64,000 bases of DNA from JANJUB01 sp031386985. Its GTDB lineage: Bacteria > Armatimonadota > Fimbriimonadia > Fimbriimonadales > Fimbriimonadaceae. Positions 16,539 to 24,230 of the stretch are shown here, one piece after another. The notes under the pieces were generated by a model that did not search any database, was not told the origin of the DNA, and saw only the letters and a program-made list of their open reading frames with translations. How positions within the stretch are numbered: position 1 is the stretch's first letter; every line of letters starts with the position of its first letter. The stretch covers positions 1-64,000 of the forward strand of contig JANNCV010000026.1 of the NCBI GenBank assembly GCA_031386985.1, given 5' to 3'. The position numbers and the translations under genes were made by a program.

Positions 16539-17217
16539 TAATCGCCGTGGATTTTCCCTCGTAGAACTCCTCATCGTTACTGCGATGACGGCGCTCCTCA
16601 TCGGCATTCTTGGCTACATCTATGTGTGGGTCTCGGGCAAATCGGCTCAGGCTTATGCCCAGCAAGCCGTAATCGCGCAAGGTAGCAAGCTCAGCGATGA
16701 GATGGAGAATACGGTTGCCAACGCCGTTTCTTGCACCGTCGCCGCAAACCTCTTTGGCACAACCATGAAGTGCGTCATGCCCGAGAACGCCACCGATACC
16801 AATGGCGATGGCATTGATGATAAGTGGTCGCCGAAGATGGTTACCCCCCGAGGCCAGGCGAAGTATGGCGCCAATGGCAAGCGCGTTACTTACTATTTCA
16901 GCGATAGCACCGGCAACTTCCTCGCTGTCCCCGGTTCCGCTACTCGATATCTTTACCGAGCCATCCGAACCGATGCCGCCAATCCAACCCTTGCCAACTC
17001 TGATAACACGTTCCGAAACAATCCTGGCGGAGGCTTTAAGTGGAATCTCGTCAGCAGCGTTGTTTTCACCCCCGATACTCCTAACAAACTCATTACGATG
17101 AAAATCAAATCCACCAACGTGGCCTACGGAATGGATCGCCGAGCCGCCACCACTACCAACCTCTCGCGAGAGTTTGAACTTGAGCGAACGGTCTTTACCC
17201 AAAATTGGAGAAAATAG
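16531..17217 (+). CDS. Prepilin-like protein, PilW type
   Basis: This is a 228-residue prepilin starting at ATG 16531, overlapping the preceding stop by 8 bases. The signal NNRRG-FSLVELLIVTAMTALLIG is canonical, with Glu at mature position 5. A segment DTNGDGIDD resembles a calcium-binding loop. The two cysteines (SCTV, KCVM) may form a disulfide. Position and size fit PilW, which helps prime pilus assembly. Confidence 0.8.
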   Translation: MINNRRGFSLVELLIVTAMTALLIGILGYIYVWVSGKSAQAYAQQAVIAQGSKLSDEMENTVANAVSCTVAANLFGTTMKCVMPENATDTNGDGIDDKWSPKMVTPRGQAKYGANGKRVTYYFSDSTGNFLAVPGSATRYLYRAIRTDAANPTLANSDNTFRNNPGGGFKWNLVSSVVFTPDTPNKLITMKIKSTNVAYGMDRRAATTTNLSREFELERTVFTQNWRK

Positions 17218-17220
17218 AAA

Positions 17221-18285
17221 ATGAAACAACGTGGAAGCGCCCTCATCTTTGTACTCGCGATGGTTTTTTCTATCACGAGCATGGTTCTCGTCACCGCCTC
17301 GATGACTCGTAGCGTTAACGATCGCACCGAAACCGTGCATCGAGCCGCCCAAGAAAAACTTAGCCTTTCCGGTTCCGCCGCTTTCATTACGGCGAAATCG
17401 AATAATGATTCGGTTCTTACCGCTATGAACTACACCGTTAATATCGCGGACCAGAACTACACGGTAAGGGCGATTGATCATTCCGCCTCGATCAAGCAAA
17501 CCTACGCCGTATCCACCGCCGGAAGCACCCGACTGAAAACCACCGGAATGACGGCCATGACCGGAACCCGCCGCACGAGCCACCCTCTCTATTACGCCCT
17601 TTGGGTGGGAGCCTCTCTCGTTTCCACGGGCTCTCAGGTCCTTACCACCACCACCGATAACGGCTTCGTTTACGCCAGCACCTTTGCCGCCACGGGAACT
17701 AGAACTCTCTCGTCTGATCTTGCGTACAAGAACTCGACCACGCTTACGACCGTTCCCTATGGTGAAGTAGACACAACGCCGAACGAATCTTTTTTCCCAT
17801 TCAGCGTCGCCGATTACACCGCCGCCCTGCCCATCCCCATCACCGTCAATTCCTTCAACGGGTTCTCGCTCGGGGGGTTGGTTGGCGGTTTTCAATCCAC
17901 TTATTTGCGCACGGGCAGTCTCAGCGTCCAGGGAATCTTGAGCGGAACGGGCGTCATCGTCGTAAACGGAAACCTCTCAGTTACCGCGAACCTCCTCTAT
18001 GCTTTGCCCACGGATCGCTGCGTTTTCATCGTGAACGGAAGCCTTACCTTTTCTCCGGGGGTAACCAGCTTCGCCGGGCACTTCTACGTATCGGGAAGCA
18101 CCACGATTACCACCACCGGCGTGGCCGTGCTCTCGCGAGGAGCGCTGGTGGTTAACGGAAACTGCACGTATGATCGGCTTACGATCAACCCCGATCCGTT
18201 CTTCTTGCAAAACCAAGACCAGTGCGCCAAATACCGCATCCCTGGCTTCTGGCCGGTCGCCGATCCAAAGCTTGTTCGGCCCTAA
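17221..18285 (+). CDS. PilX-like pilus assembly protein
   Basis: This is a 354-residue protein with a GGAG ribosome site 12 bases before the ATG. The N-terminus KQRGSALIFVLAMVFSIT is of the PilX type, with a hydrophobic helix but without the canonical Glu5. The C-terminal half is rich in short beta-strand repeats (LSVQGILSGTGVIVVNGNLS, FIVNGSLTF, ALVVNGNCT), suggesting a beta-helix. It closes the minor-pilin operon; a larger relative occurs at 49070-52207. Confidence 0.7.
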   Translation: MKQRGSALIFVLAMVFSITSMVLVTASMTRSVNDRTETVHRAAQEKLSLSGSAAFITAKSNNDSVLTAMNYTVNIADQNYTVRAIDHSASIKQTYAVSTAGSTRLKTTGMTAMTGTRRTSHPLYYALWVGASLVSTGSQVLTTTTDNGFVYASTFAATGTRTLSSDLAYKNSTTLTTVPYGEVDTTPNESFFPFSVADYTAALPIPITVNSFNGFSLGGLVGGFQSTYLRTGSLSVQGILSGTGVIVVNGNLSVTANLLYALPTDRCVFIVNGSLTFSPGVTSFAGHFYVSGSTTITTTGVAVLSRGALVVNGNCTYDRLTINPDPFFLQNQDQCAKYRIPGFWPVADPKLVRP

Positions 18286-18289
18286 GATT

Positions 18290-18331
18290 GGGGGAAGTTC
18301 GGGGGAAGTTCGGGGGGAGTTGCATCCGGGG
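18290..18331 (+). repeat. G-rich tandem repeat, possible G-quadruplex
   Basis: Runs of 5, 5, 6 and 4 G are separated by loops of 6, 6 and 10 bases. The unit GGGGGAAGTTC is repeated. The tract starts 5 bases after the stop of the PilX-like gene, on its coding strand, so the transcript could fold into a four-stranded structure that ends or protects the operon message. Confidence 0.5.
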
Positions 18332-18506
18332 CTCCGCGTTTTGTCTTGGCCTCCGTGGAGCCGGTGATGTAACGTGCACCGGCGTATAGTTAAGGCTCAC
18401 CCCTCTCCCGCCCCGGCACGTTGCATCCGGGGCTCCACGTTTGTCTTAGCCTCCGTGGAGCCGGTGATGTAACGTGCACCGGCGTATAGGTAAGCCTCAC
18501 TCCTCT
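18319..18506. repeat. 88-bp direct repeat pair with hairpins
   Basis: Two copies (18319-18406 and 18420-18506) differ at about six positions. Each contains an arm GGCTCCACG (GGCTCCGCG in copy 1) pairing with CGTGGAGCC, and a second hairpin CCGGTG/CACCGG. The unit carries no open frame of note. A mobile intergenic repeat or a duplicated structured RNA are both possible. The rest of the 18286-18673 gap holds the leader of the next gene. Confidence 0.75.
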
Positions 18507-18599
18507 ACGATAACGAGAAAGGCTCGAACGCGATCAAAGTGACGCATCCTTAAGAATGTGCTAAGATTTCTTCGAGGGCTCTGTGTATCTTTTCATAAG

Positions 18600-18636
18600 T
18601 GGGCGGTCTGGAAACAGGTCGCCCATCCTTTTATTT
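18600..18636 (+). terminator. Leader hairpin with T-rich tail before the HTH-PAS gene
   Basis: The arms TGGGCG/CGCCCA enclose an inner CTG/CAG pairing, followed by TCCTTTTATTT. It lies 38 bases before the HTH-PAS start. Upstream, GTGACG (18539) and TAAGAT (18562) are spaced by 17 bases as a possible promoter, so the hairpin would sit in the 5' leader and could act as an attenuator. Confidence 0.45.
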
Positions 18637-18673
18637 AGGTTCATTGGGACCTCTGAAGCCGTCTTCGTAGCAA

Positions 18674-19927
18674 ATGGGCGAGTGGTTCACCGATGTTTCT
18701 TCCCGCGCGAAGCAAGTCCTAAGACTCGCGAGCCAGGGCAAGACTGACGCGGAGATTGCGGAAGAACTCGGGATCAGCATAAACACCATCGCGACCTACT
18801 GGTCCCGAATTCTTCAAAGTTCAAACTCGGTTTCTCGCACTCAAGCAGTGGCTCGGGCGCTCATGGCGGAGGCCGAATCGTATCGAAACTTGGTTGAGCT
18901 TTCGCTGGACGCGATCTGGATTTTGGGCGGCGAGGTCGTGATCTATGCAAACGAGGCGGCGGCGGAGCTTTTCGGGATGCCGCTGAAGGAATTGATCGGT
19001 CTGAACACGATGGAGACCGTGACTCCGGAAGTGCGGGACATTGCGCGCAAGCGATTACACAATGCTCTGGCCGGCAAGCGGAATCCGCCTTATCATATGA
19101 CTTCGATTCGGCCAGACGGCAAAACGGTTTACTTTGAAGTGGTGAGCGGCCCGATTGAATGGGAGGGCGAGCGCGGGGTAATGGTGGCGGCTCGGGATCG
19201 CACGGTTCAGTTCCTTGCCGAGCGGAAAACGGAATCGCTTCGAAGCCTGGTTGAGTTTTCGTTGGATGCGATTGGCGTTGTGCAGAACGAGCGGCTGATC
19301 TATGCAAACGAAGCGGCTTCAAAGCTCTTGGGCATCCCGATGGATCAGATGATCGGCATGAAGATCATGGACACGATCGTCCCGGCTGATCGCGCAACGG
19401 CCGAGGCTCGCTGGCTTAACGCCGCCGCCGGAAACACAAACCCGCCCGTCCACTTCAGCGCCCATAGGCCCGGCGGCGAGGTGGTGGAGTTTGAAGTGGT
19501 GAGCGGGCCGATCGAATGGGAAGGCAAGCCCGCCGTAATGATCGCAGCGCGTGATCGAACTGAGCTTTACACGACCCAAAAGCAGGCGGAGTTCGAACGA
19601 GATCAACTTGAAGCTATCTTGGAGGCGGTCCCGGATCGAATGTATCGTCTGACCCGCGAGGGAGTGATCACAAGTTTTCGCCCGGATGTTGGGATGGCCT
19701 TCAATCCTGATCCAGGCGAGTTCGTGGGGATGCACTATTCGGACTTGGGGTGTACGGGGCTGAACGAAGCGATGGCATGCGCCTTAGCCAAAATCAGCGA
19801 GACTAATCGCGTGGAGACTTTCACCTATACTCCGACGATCGGGGAGAATCGCTACATCCGCCAGGTTCGGCTTACTCTTCTTCGCGATGGAAGCCTCCTC
19901 GCCCTCGTTCGTCCCGCCGGGAGCTGA
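18674..19927 (+). CDS. Transcription regulator: N-terminal LuxR-type HTH followed by three PAS domains
   Basis: This is a 417-residue protein. Residues ~5-60 form a GerE/LuxR-type helix-turn-helix (SSRAKQVLRLASQGKTDAEIAEELGISINTIATYWSRIL). Two close-repeat PAS domains follow at about 68-185 and 190-305, both containing a LVE(F/L)SLDAI start, an (I)YANEAA motif and EVVSGPIEWEG. A more divergent third PAS-like unit follows (AILEAVPDRMYRLTREGVI). LuxR-type HTH domains normally sit at the C-terminus, so the order is reversed. The ligand is unknown. A hairpin-containing leader precedes the gene. Confidence 0.75.
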   Translation: MGEWFTDVSSRAKQVLRLASQGKTDAEIAEELGISINTIATYWSRILQSSNSVSRTQAVARALMAEAESYRNLVELSLDAIWILGGEVVIYANEAAAELFGMPLKELIGLNTMETVTPEVRDIARKRLHNALAGKRNPPYHMTSIRPDGKTVYFEVVSGPIEWEGERGVMVAARDRTVQFLAERKTESLRSLVEFSLDAIGVVQNERLIYANEAASKLLGIPMDQMIGMKIMDTIVPADRATAEARWLNAAAGNTNPPVHFSAHRPGGEVVEFEVVSGPIEWEGKPAVMIAARDRTELYTTQKQAEFERDQLEAILEAVPDRMYRLTREGVITSFRPDVGMAFNPDPGEFVGMHYSDLGCTGLNEAMACALAKISETNRVETFTYTPTIGENRYIRQVRLTLLRDGSLLALVRPAGS

Positions 19928-19966
19928 CCAGGAGTTTTGCGGGGTTTTGTCTTAGTTGTTTTCAAA

Positions 19967-19982
19967 TGGCACAGTTCTTGCG
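19967..19982 (+). promoter_or_regulatory. Sigma-54-type promoter for the PEP-CTERM gene
   Basis: TGGCACAGTTCTTGCG matches the -24/-12 consensus (TGGCAC, four to five bases, TTGC) with GG and GC exactly 10 bases apart. Initiation would fall at about 19993, leaving a 20-base leader that contains the GGAGG ribosome site (20003-20007). An enhancer-binding activator would be required; none is encoded in the window except possibly the neighbouring HTH-PAS protein, which lacks an AAA+ domain. Confidence 0.65.
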
Positions 19983-20012
19983 CTAGTTACGATTGACTCC
20001 TCGGAGGAAATT

Positions 20013-20615
20013 ATGAAAATCAAATCTCTAGCAATAATTGGAATGTGCCTTTCAGCATCGGCTTGCTTTGCCGACGGCACGCTCGACTTCAACAAGCTGG
20101 TTTCAGGCGCTCTCCCTAACGGGCCGAGCCCTTGGGCAAGCTTGACCTTGACTGACCTTGGTTCAAACCGTGTCAGCCTGACTCTAACGAATAACATGTC
20201 CGTTTCTAGCGGGCAGTTCATTTCACGCCTCTGGATGAATATCACGAGCGTTCCGGCCAACCTCTCGTTGGTTTCGAGCTCTTCGAATGTTCAATCCGTA
20301 ACCTGGGGCAACAACGCATTCAGCCAAACAGGTTATCGGTTCGACCTGCAGATGAAGTATCCAACTTCAGGCAGTGGCGATGGTCGCTTGGCGGGTGGCG
20401 AATCGGCGACGGTTGTTCTTCAAGGCACCGGGCTTTCAAGCTCGAAGTTCATGGTGACATCCGACGGCCCCGATGGCGCTCTCATGGCGATGATTCACAT
20501 CCAGAATATTAACTGCGATGACTCGGCCAAGGTTGGGGCAACGCCCGAACCCGCGTCGCTTGCCGTACTCGGCATCGGTGTCGCTGGCTTGATTCGACGC
20601 CGCCGCAAGAGCTAA
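20013..20615 (+). CDS. PEP-CTERM sorted exported protein
   Basis: This is a 200-residue secreted protein. The ATG at 20013 follows GGAGGAAATT. A signal peptide covers residues 1-20 (ending ACFADG). The C-terminus has the PEP-CTERM tripartite signal: TPEPASL, a hydrophobic helix AVLGIGVAGLI and the basic tail RRRRKS, recognised by exosortase in species with exopolysaccharide. The middle is beta-rich and Ser/Asn-rich with no catalytic motif. It is preceded by a sigma-54-type promoter and followed by a hairpin terminator. Confidence 0.88.
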   Translation: MKIKSLAIIGMCLSASACFADGTLDFNKLVSGALPNGPSPWASLTLTDLGSNRVSLTLTNNMSVSSGQFISRLWMNITSVPANLSLVSSSSNVQSVTWGNNAFSQTGYRFDLQMKYPTSGSGDGRLAGGESATVVLQGTGLSSSKFMVTSDGPDGALMAMIHIQNINCDDSAKVGATPEPASLAVLGIGVAGLIRRRRKS

Positions 20616-20644
20616 ACTCCTCTACTTTTCGGGGGCAAAGCAGA

Positions 20645-20674
20645 AGCCCCGCTTTCGGTAACGGAAGCGGGGCT
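20645..20674. terminator. Terminator hairpin shared by the PEP-CTERM gene and the tRNA-like gene
   Basis: The 10-bp arms AGCCCCGCTT and AAGCGGGGCT flank a 10-base loop. The T-rich side (CTTCTGCTTTG) lies downstream on the minus strand, so it should also stop the minus-strand tRNA-like transcript; on the plus strand the tail is less T-rich. Confidence 0.7.
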
Positions 20675-20705
20675 ATTGCGATGGACAAGGGCTGAAAACG
20701 GAAAA

Positions 20706-20783
20706 GTGCTCTATCCAGGCTGAGCTACACGGAAAACTTCCCGTGGTCGGATTCGAACCGACGACCCCTCGTGTTACAGACGA
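20706..20783 (-). tRNA. Possible circularly permuted tRNA (3' half precedes 5' half), anticodon GTA
   Basis: On the minus strand the 3' half comes first (20783 to 20738): anticodon strand TCGT, loop CTGTAAC, strand ACGAG, variable GGGTC, T-arm GTCGG-TTCGAAT-CCGAC, acceptor CACGGGA and base A73. A 3-base linker GTT follows, then the 5' half (20734 to 20706): acceptor TTCCGTG, TA, D-arm GCTC-AGCCTGGATA-GAGC, A26, C27. Joined in normal order the halves give a complete 75-nt class I tRNA with seven acceptor pairs (one G-U) and a perfect five-pair anticodon stem including C27-G43. Outer flanks pair (AACGG with CCGTT, then GAA with TTC). A TATAAT-like CATAAT on the minus strand (20815-20820) and the hairpin at 20645-20674 bracket it. 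The anticodon GTA would mean Tyr, but bacterial tRNA-Tyr is normally class II. Confidence 0.6.
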
Positions 20784-20877
20784 TAACCGTTATTCTTCGG
20801 CCCACCGCACCTCTATTATGCTTATCGGCATGGAGCGTTCGGGACGAACGACCCAAATTGCCGGGATAATAAGAGCA

Positions 20878-22509
20878 ATGCCTCGCTTTGCTTTGGGTGT
20901 GGATTACGGAACGAACAGTGTTCGGGCCTTGATTGTCAATATTGATTCAGGCGAGGAAGCCGGGACCGGGGTCTGGAATTACGCCACGGGGGAAGCGGGG
21001 GTATGGCTTGACGCAGGCGATCCCCATTTAGCGCGCCAGCATCCGCGCGATTACGCCGATGGGTTCTTGGCTTCGGTATCGCAAGCTCTTTCTCAATCCG
21101 AGGTTGATCCATCTGATATCATTGGCATCGGTGTAGACACAACCGGCTCTACCCCGATGCCCGTGAATGTTCAGGGAATTCCGCTGGCGGTTCTGCCCAT
21201 GTTCGATGGGAACTTGAACGCAATGGCGTGGCTTTGGAAAGACCATACCGCTCACGCTGAGGCCGCCGAGATTACCGCTCTGGCTCGCGAGCGCAACGAG
21301 CCTTACTTGGAGAAGTGTGGCGGCACGTATTCCTCCGAGTGGTTTTGGTCGAAGATTTTGCATTGCAAACGGGTTGATCCCGCCGTTTTCGAGGCCGCCT
21401 ACTCTTGGGTAGAAGCCCAAGATATGATCCCGGCTTGGCTTTGCGGCTTGCCTGATGCTGATGCGATCCCGCGCGGGATTTGCGCAGCTGGGCATAAAGC
21501 GATGTACCATGAAAGCTGGGGCGGACTCCCTTCATTTGACTTTCTTGAGGAGTTGGAACCGGGGCTGGGGGCATTGCGCTCCCGGCTTTTTTCGTCGGCA
21601 AAGTCCGTTGGTGAGGTTGTAGGAGGTTTAGATGCCTCGATTGCCGCTCAGTGCGGTTTACCTGCGGGCACGCCCGTCAGCGTTGGCGCTTTTGATGCCC
21701 ACCTGGGGGCGGTTGGGGGCGGAGTCAAACCCGGAACGCTCGTCAAGATCATGGGAACGAGCACCTGCGACATCATGGTTGGCGCGCCTCCCGAGCCCCT
21801 GATTGAGGGGGTGTGTGGCGTTGTTCCCGGCTCCGTAGTTCCTGGAATGATTGGAATAGAGGCGGGCCAATCGGCGGTTGGGGACTTGTTCAACTGGTGG
21901 GTAAACATGCTCCCTTTCCCCCAACAAGACACCCACGATAAACTGTCCACCGAGGCCGGCAAGCTCAAACCGGGTGAGTCCGGCTTGGTCGCCCTCGATT
22001 GGAACAATGGAAACCGCACGGTCCTCGTTGACCCGTTGCTCACGGGTCTGATCCTCGGCCAAACCCTTCATACCACCGCCGCGGAAATCTATCGCACCCT
22101 GATTGAAGCCACCGCGTTCGGCGCGCTAACCATCATTCGGCGAATCGAAGAGTCAGGCGTGGAGATCAATGCTGTGGTCGTTTGTGGGGGGATTGCAGAA
22201 AAGAGCCCGCTCGCCATGCAAATCTACGCTGATGTTCTTAACCGCCCCATAAGCCTGAGCGCGTCAGCTCAAACCTGCGCGCTCGGAGCCGCTATAGCTG
22301 GGGCCGTCGCCGGGGGAGGGCACCCGAACTTGCTTTCGGCCCAGATGGCGATGGTCGCAGCGTCCAAGCGCAACTTTGTCCCGAACCCAGCTTCTACTCA
22401 TATCTACGCTCAACTCTATGAGCTTTATCGTCAACTTCACGACGCCTTTGGCACGGAGTCAATGGTCAATGTGATGAAGGATTTAATCAGGCTCCGGGCC
22501 GCGAGTTGA
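20878..22509 (+). CDS. araB: Ribulokinase (FGGY family)
   Basis: This is a 543-residue sugar kinase phosphorylating L-ribulose in arabinose use. Start ATG 20878 (MPRFALGVDYGTNSVRALIV). FGGY-fold motifs include the phosphate 1 loop DYGTNSVR, the ribulokinase-specific GVDTTGSTPMP, FDAHLGAVGGGVKPGTLVKIMGTSTCD, and CGGIAEKSPLAMQIYADVLNRPI near the C-terminus. Length is typical. A frame extending to 20743 is an artefact of reading through the tRNA-like region (VGFEPTT). No araA or araD is adjacent, so the pathway is split in the genome. Confidence 0.92.
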   Translation: MPRFALGVDYGTNSVRALIVNIDSGEEAGTGVWNYATGEAGVWLDAGDPHLARQHPRDYADGFLASVSQALSQSEVDPSDIIGIGVDTTGSTPMPVNVQGIPLAVLPMFDGNLNAMAWLWKDHTAHAEAAEITALARERNEPYLEKCGGTYSSEWFWSKILHCKRVDPAVFEAAYSWVEAQDMIPAWLCGLPDADAIPRGICAAGHKAMYHESWGGLPSFDFLEELEPGLGALRSRLFSSAKSVGEVVGGLDASIAAQCGLPAGTPVSVGAFDAHLGAVGGGVKPGTLVKIMGTSTCDIMVGAPPEPLIEGVCGVVPGSVVPGMIGIEAGQSAVGDLFNWWVNMLPFPQQDTHDKLSTEAGKLKPGESGLVALDWNNGNRTVLVDPLLTGLILGQTLHTTAAEIYRTLIEATAFGALTIIRRIEESGVEINAVVVCGGIAEKSPLAMQIYADVLNRPISLSASAQTCALGAAIAGAVAGGGHPNLLSAQMAMVAASKRNFVPNPASTHIYAQLYELYRQLHDAFGTESMVNVMKDLIRLRAAS

Positions 22510-22578
22510 AAAACTCATCAATTGGGGAAAACTCACCGCTCTTATCATGATTTTTTTACCGATCAGCGCTCGTCGGTA

Positions 22579-22584
22579 TATAAT
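22579..22584 (+). promoter_or_regulatory. -10 element for the redoxin-fusion operon
   Basis: The TATAAT hexamer is perfect. A weak TTACCG lies 17 bases upstream (22556-22561). Initiation near 22591 would leave a leader of about 54 bases before the ATG at 22645. Confidence 0.55.
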
Positions 22585-22644
22585 GCTGATGCAGCGGAAG
22601 ACGCATGGAAGCGCACCCTGGCATTTCTTAAGGGCCAACTTATC

Positions 22645-23826
22645 ATGAATCGAACGCTAATAATCTCACTTCTTTTGCTCCCCGTGCTCGGATATTCGCA
22701 AAACGCCCAGCTGGGGGCGATGAGCAAGAAACTCCAATCGCTTAAGCGGCTCTCAGGCACGGCGGTCGTCGCCAAGAAAGGCATGGCGAATCAGACCATC
22801 ACCTTCTCGCTGGCTAAGCCGAATCGCTTTGAAATCAAGGGCGGCGGCCTGGATTGCCGATTTGATGGCATTCGCCGGTTCGCGTTAAGAGATGGGAAAT
22901 GGGTTGCCGCCGGAAAGGACTCAACTCTTCCCGCCACGCTCTCCTGTCTGTCTCCTTTCTTTGGCAAAGCCTATCCTTCATCAGGATTCGCAAGTGTGCC
23001 GGGAATCAAGGGGCAAGGCTACAAAGTTGCCTCCGGGCAGGTTGTTTTTATAAACACCGCGATTCAATTGCCGGGCAAGCATGTTGTTTTTGAGAAAAAC
23101 GGAGCGCGCTCTTTGGTTTCTTTCAAGGTTTTGAATTACGCCAAGCCCAAAGTTGTGGCTTCGACCTCCACAACTGGTGCCAAGGCCCAGCCGATTGTGG
23201 TTTCCACCGGCAAGATTTCGCAGCCAGTGATTCCGATTTCAGTCGGAGAGTCCGCTAAAGGGCTAAAGGATGTTGGAATGACTGATCCGATTCCGGAGGA
23301 CACCACCAGTATCGGACGAGTAAAGCCCGCCGAGCCCGTTCGTAAAGGCGGCACGGAGGGGATTCCGGCGGTGGCGACAGATCCGGTTTCTTTGGCTATT
23401 CGTTTGCCTAGGGTTGGGGATACGTTCGAGAACTTTGCTGCGCCAACTCCCGACGGTGACACCGTGGACTTGGCAAGTCTTAGCAAAAAAGTAAAGGGCG
23501 TCCTACTGGTATTTTGGAATCGAGATTGCCCGGCCAGTGCGGAGTTCTTGCCCATGATAATCGGCCAGCGGCAAATCTTGCGAGACAAAAAAATCGCGTT
23601 GGTTGGCGTCAACTGCGGCGATCAACCAAAGGAAGTCAAGGCGTATCTCAAGGCAAGAAAACTTGATCTGCTTACCGTTGCTCCCGCAGAGAGCCTGCAG
23701 GGACGGTACGGGATATTGGCGTTCCCCACGACAATTGCGATTGACCCGGCGGGCAAGGTGCTGGGAACATTCGTTGGTTCTGATCTGGAGGGGTTGAAGG
23801 CCCTCCTGCCGGCTTTTGGATTATAG
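22645..23826 (+). CDS. Exported protein with N-terminal LolA-like region and C-terminal thioredoxin-like domain
   Basis: This is a 393-residue protein with a signal peptide MNRTLIISLLLLPVLGYSQ. Residues ~25-190 look like a beta-sheet outer-membrane lipoprotein-carrier-like domain (LSGTAVVAKKGMANQTITFSLAKPNRFEIKG). A Pro/Thr-rich linker covers about 195-270. The C-terminal ~125 residues form a TlpA/redoxin fold with NRDCPASAEFLP, in which the second cysteine of the thioredoxin pair is missing, and the cis-Pro segment GILAFPTTIAIDPAG. A role in sensing or reducing oxidised outer-membrane material is speculative. crcB overlaps its end by 11 bases. Confidence 0.7.
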   Translation: MNRTLIISLLLLPVLGYSQNAQLGAMSKKLQSLKRLSGTAVVAKKGMANQTITFSLAKPNRFEIKGGGLDCRFDGIRRFALRDGKWVAAGKDSTLPATLSCLSPFFGKAYPSSGFASVPGIKGQGYKVASGQVVFINTAIQLPGKHVVFEKNGARSLVSFKVLNYAKPKVVASTSTTGAKAQPIVVSTGKISQPVIPISVGESAKGLKDVGMTDPIPEDTTSIGRVKPAEPVRKGGTEGIPAVATDPVSLAIRLPRVGDTFENFAAPTPDGDTVDLASLSKKVKGVLLVFWNRDCPASAEFLPMIIGQRQILRDKKIALVGVNCGDQPKEVKAYLKARKLDLLTVAPAESLQGRYGILAFPTTIAIDPAGKVLGTFVGSDLEGLKALLPAFGL

Positions 23827-24190
23827 GGCCGCTCTCTCGGTTTTCTTGGGCGCCGGGTTTGGTGGGCTTTTGCGCTTTTACCTTTCGGCTGTTGCCGCGC
23901 GATATTGGCCAGATTTTCCGGTTGGTACCCTTGTCGCAAACCTCGTTGGATGCTTTCTGATGGGTTGCTTGTTGGGATTACTTAGTCGCGAGCAAAACGA
24001 GTCGCTCCGATTATTTGTGGGCGTAGGCGTCCTGGGTGGCTTTACGACTTTTTCGGCTTTCTCCAGTGACTCCTTGCGTATGATTCAGCGAGGGGAATTT
24101 GGACTGGCCCTGGGCTATTTGGCGCTCAGCCTAGGCGGTTCATTGCTTTTTTGTTGGTTGGGATATGCCTTGTTTGCTAATCAGGGTTAG
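23816..24190 (+). CDS. crcB: Fluoride ion channel CrcB/Fluc
   Basis: This is a 124-residue, four-helix membrane protein exporting fluoride as an antiparallel dimer. Conserved segments are GAGFGGLLRFYLS, GTLVANLVGCFLMG and GVLGGFTTFSAFSSDS, the last holding the family GGFTTFS filter. The start is TTG 23816, overlapping the preceding stop. There is no space for a fluoride riboswitch in front of it, so its expression depends on the upstream gene. Confidence 0.92.
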   Translation: MDYRAALSVFLGAGFGGLLRFYLSAVAARYWPDFPVGTLVANLVGCFLMGCLLGLLSREQNESLRLFVGVGVLGGFTTFSAFSSDSLRMIQRGEFGLALGYLALSLGGSLLFCWLGYALFANQG

Positions 24191-24230
24191 TTGTTTGTAA
24201 CATTTCTGCGCCAGTTTGTCTCTCCTAGTT

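Noticed and set aside
16516..17895. Long minus-strand frame (459 residues) across the minor-pilin genes
   Set aside because: The sequence is Gly/Arg/Ser-rich with no domain, opposite a pair of genes with canonical prepilin signals. It is a shadow of high-GC codon use.
18319..18506. CRISPR array
   Set aside because: Only two long copies (88 bp) with almost no spacer, no Cas genes and internal hairpins. This is a duplicated repeat, not an array.
20743..20877. N-terminal extension of ribulokinase beginning MVGFEPTT
   Set aside because: The segment is read-through of the T-arm of the tRNA-like RNA on the other strand (GATTCGAACC), a classic artefact. The kinase fold starts at 20878.
22522..22644. 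Extended start of the redoxin fusion protein at 22522
   Set aside because: The extension lies across the TATAAT promoter and would hide the signal peptide. The ATG at 22645 gives a normal signal sequence.
23700..23830. Fluoride riboswitch in front of crcB
   Set aside because: The region is coding for the redoxin fusion up to the overlapping TTG start, so there is no space for an independent leader and no motif was seen.
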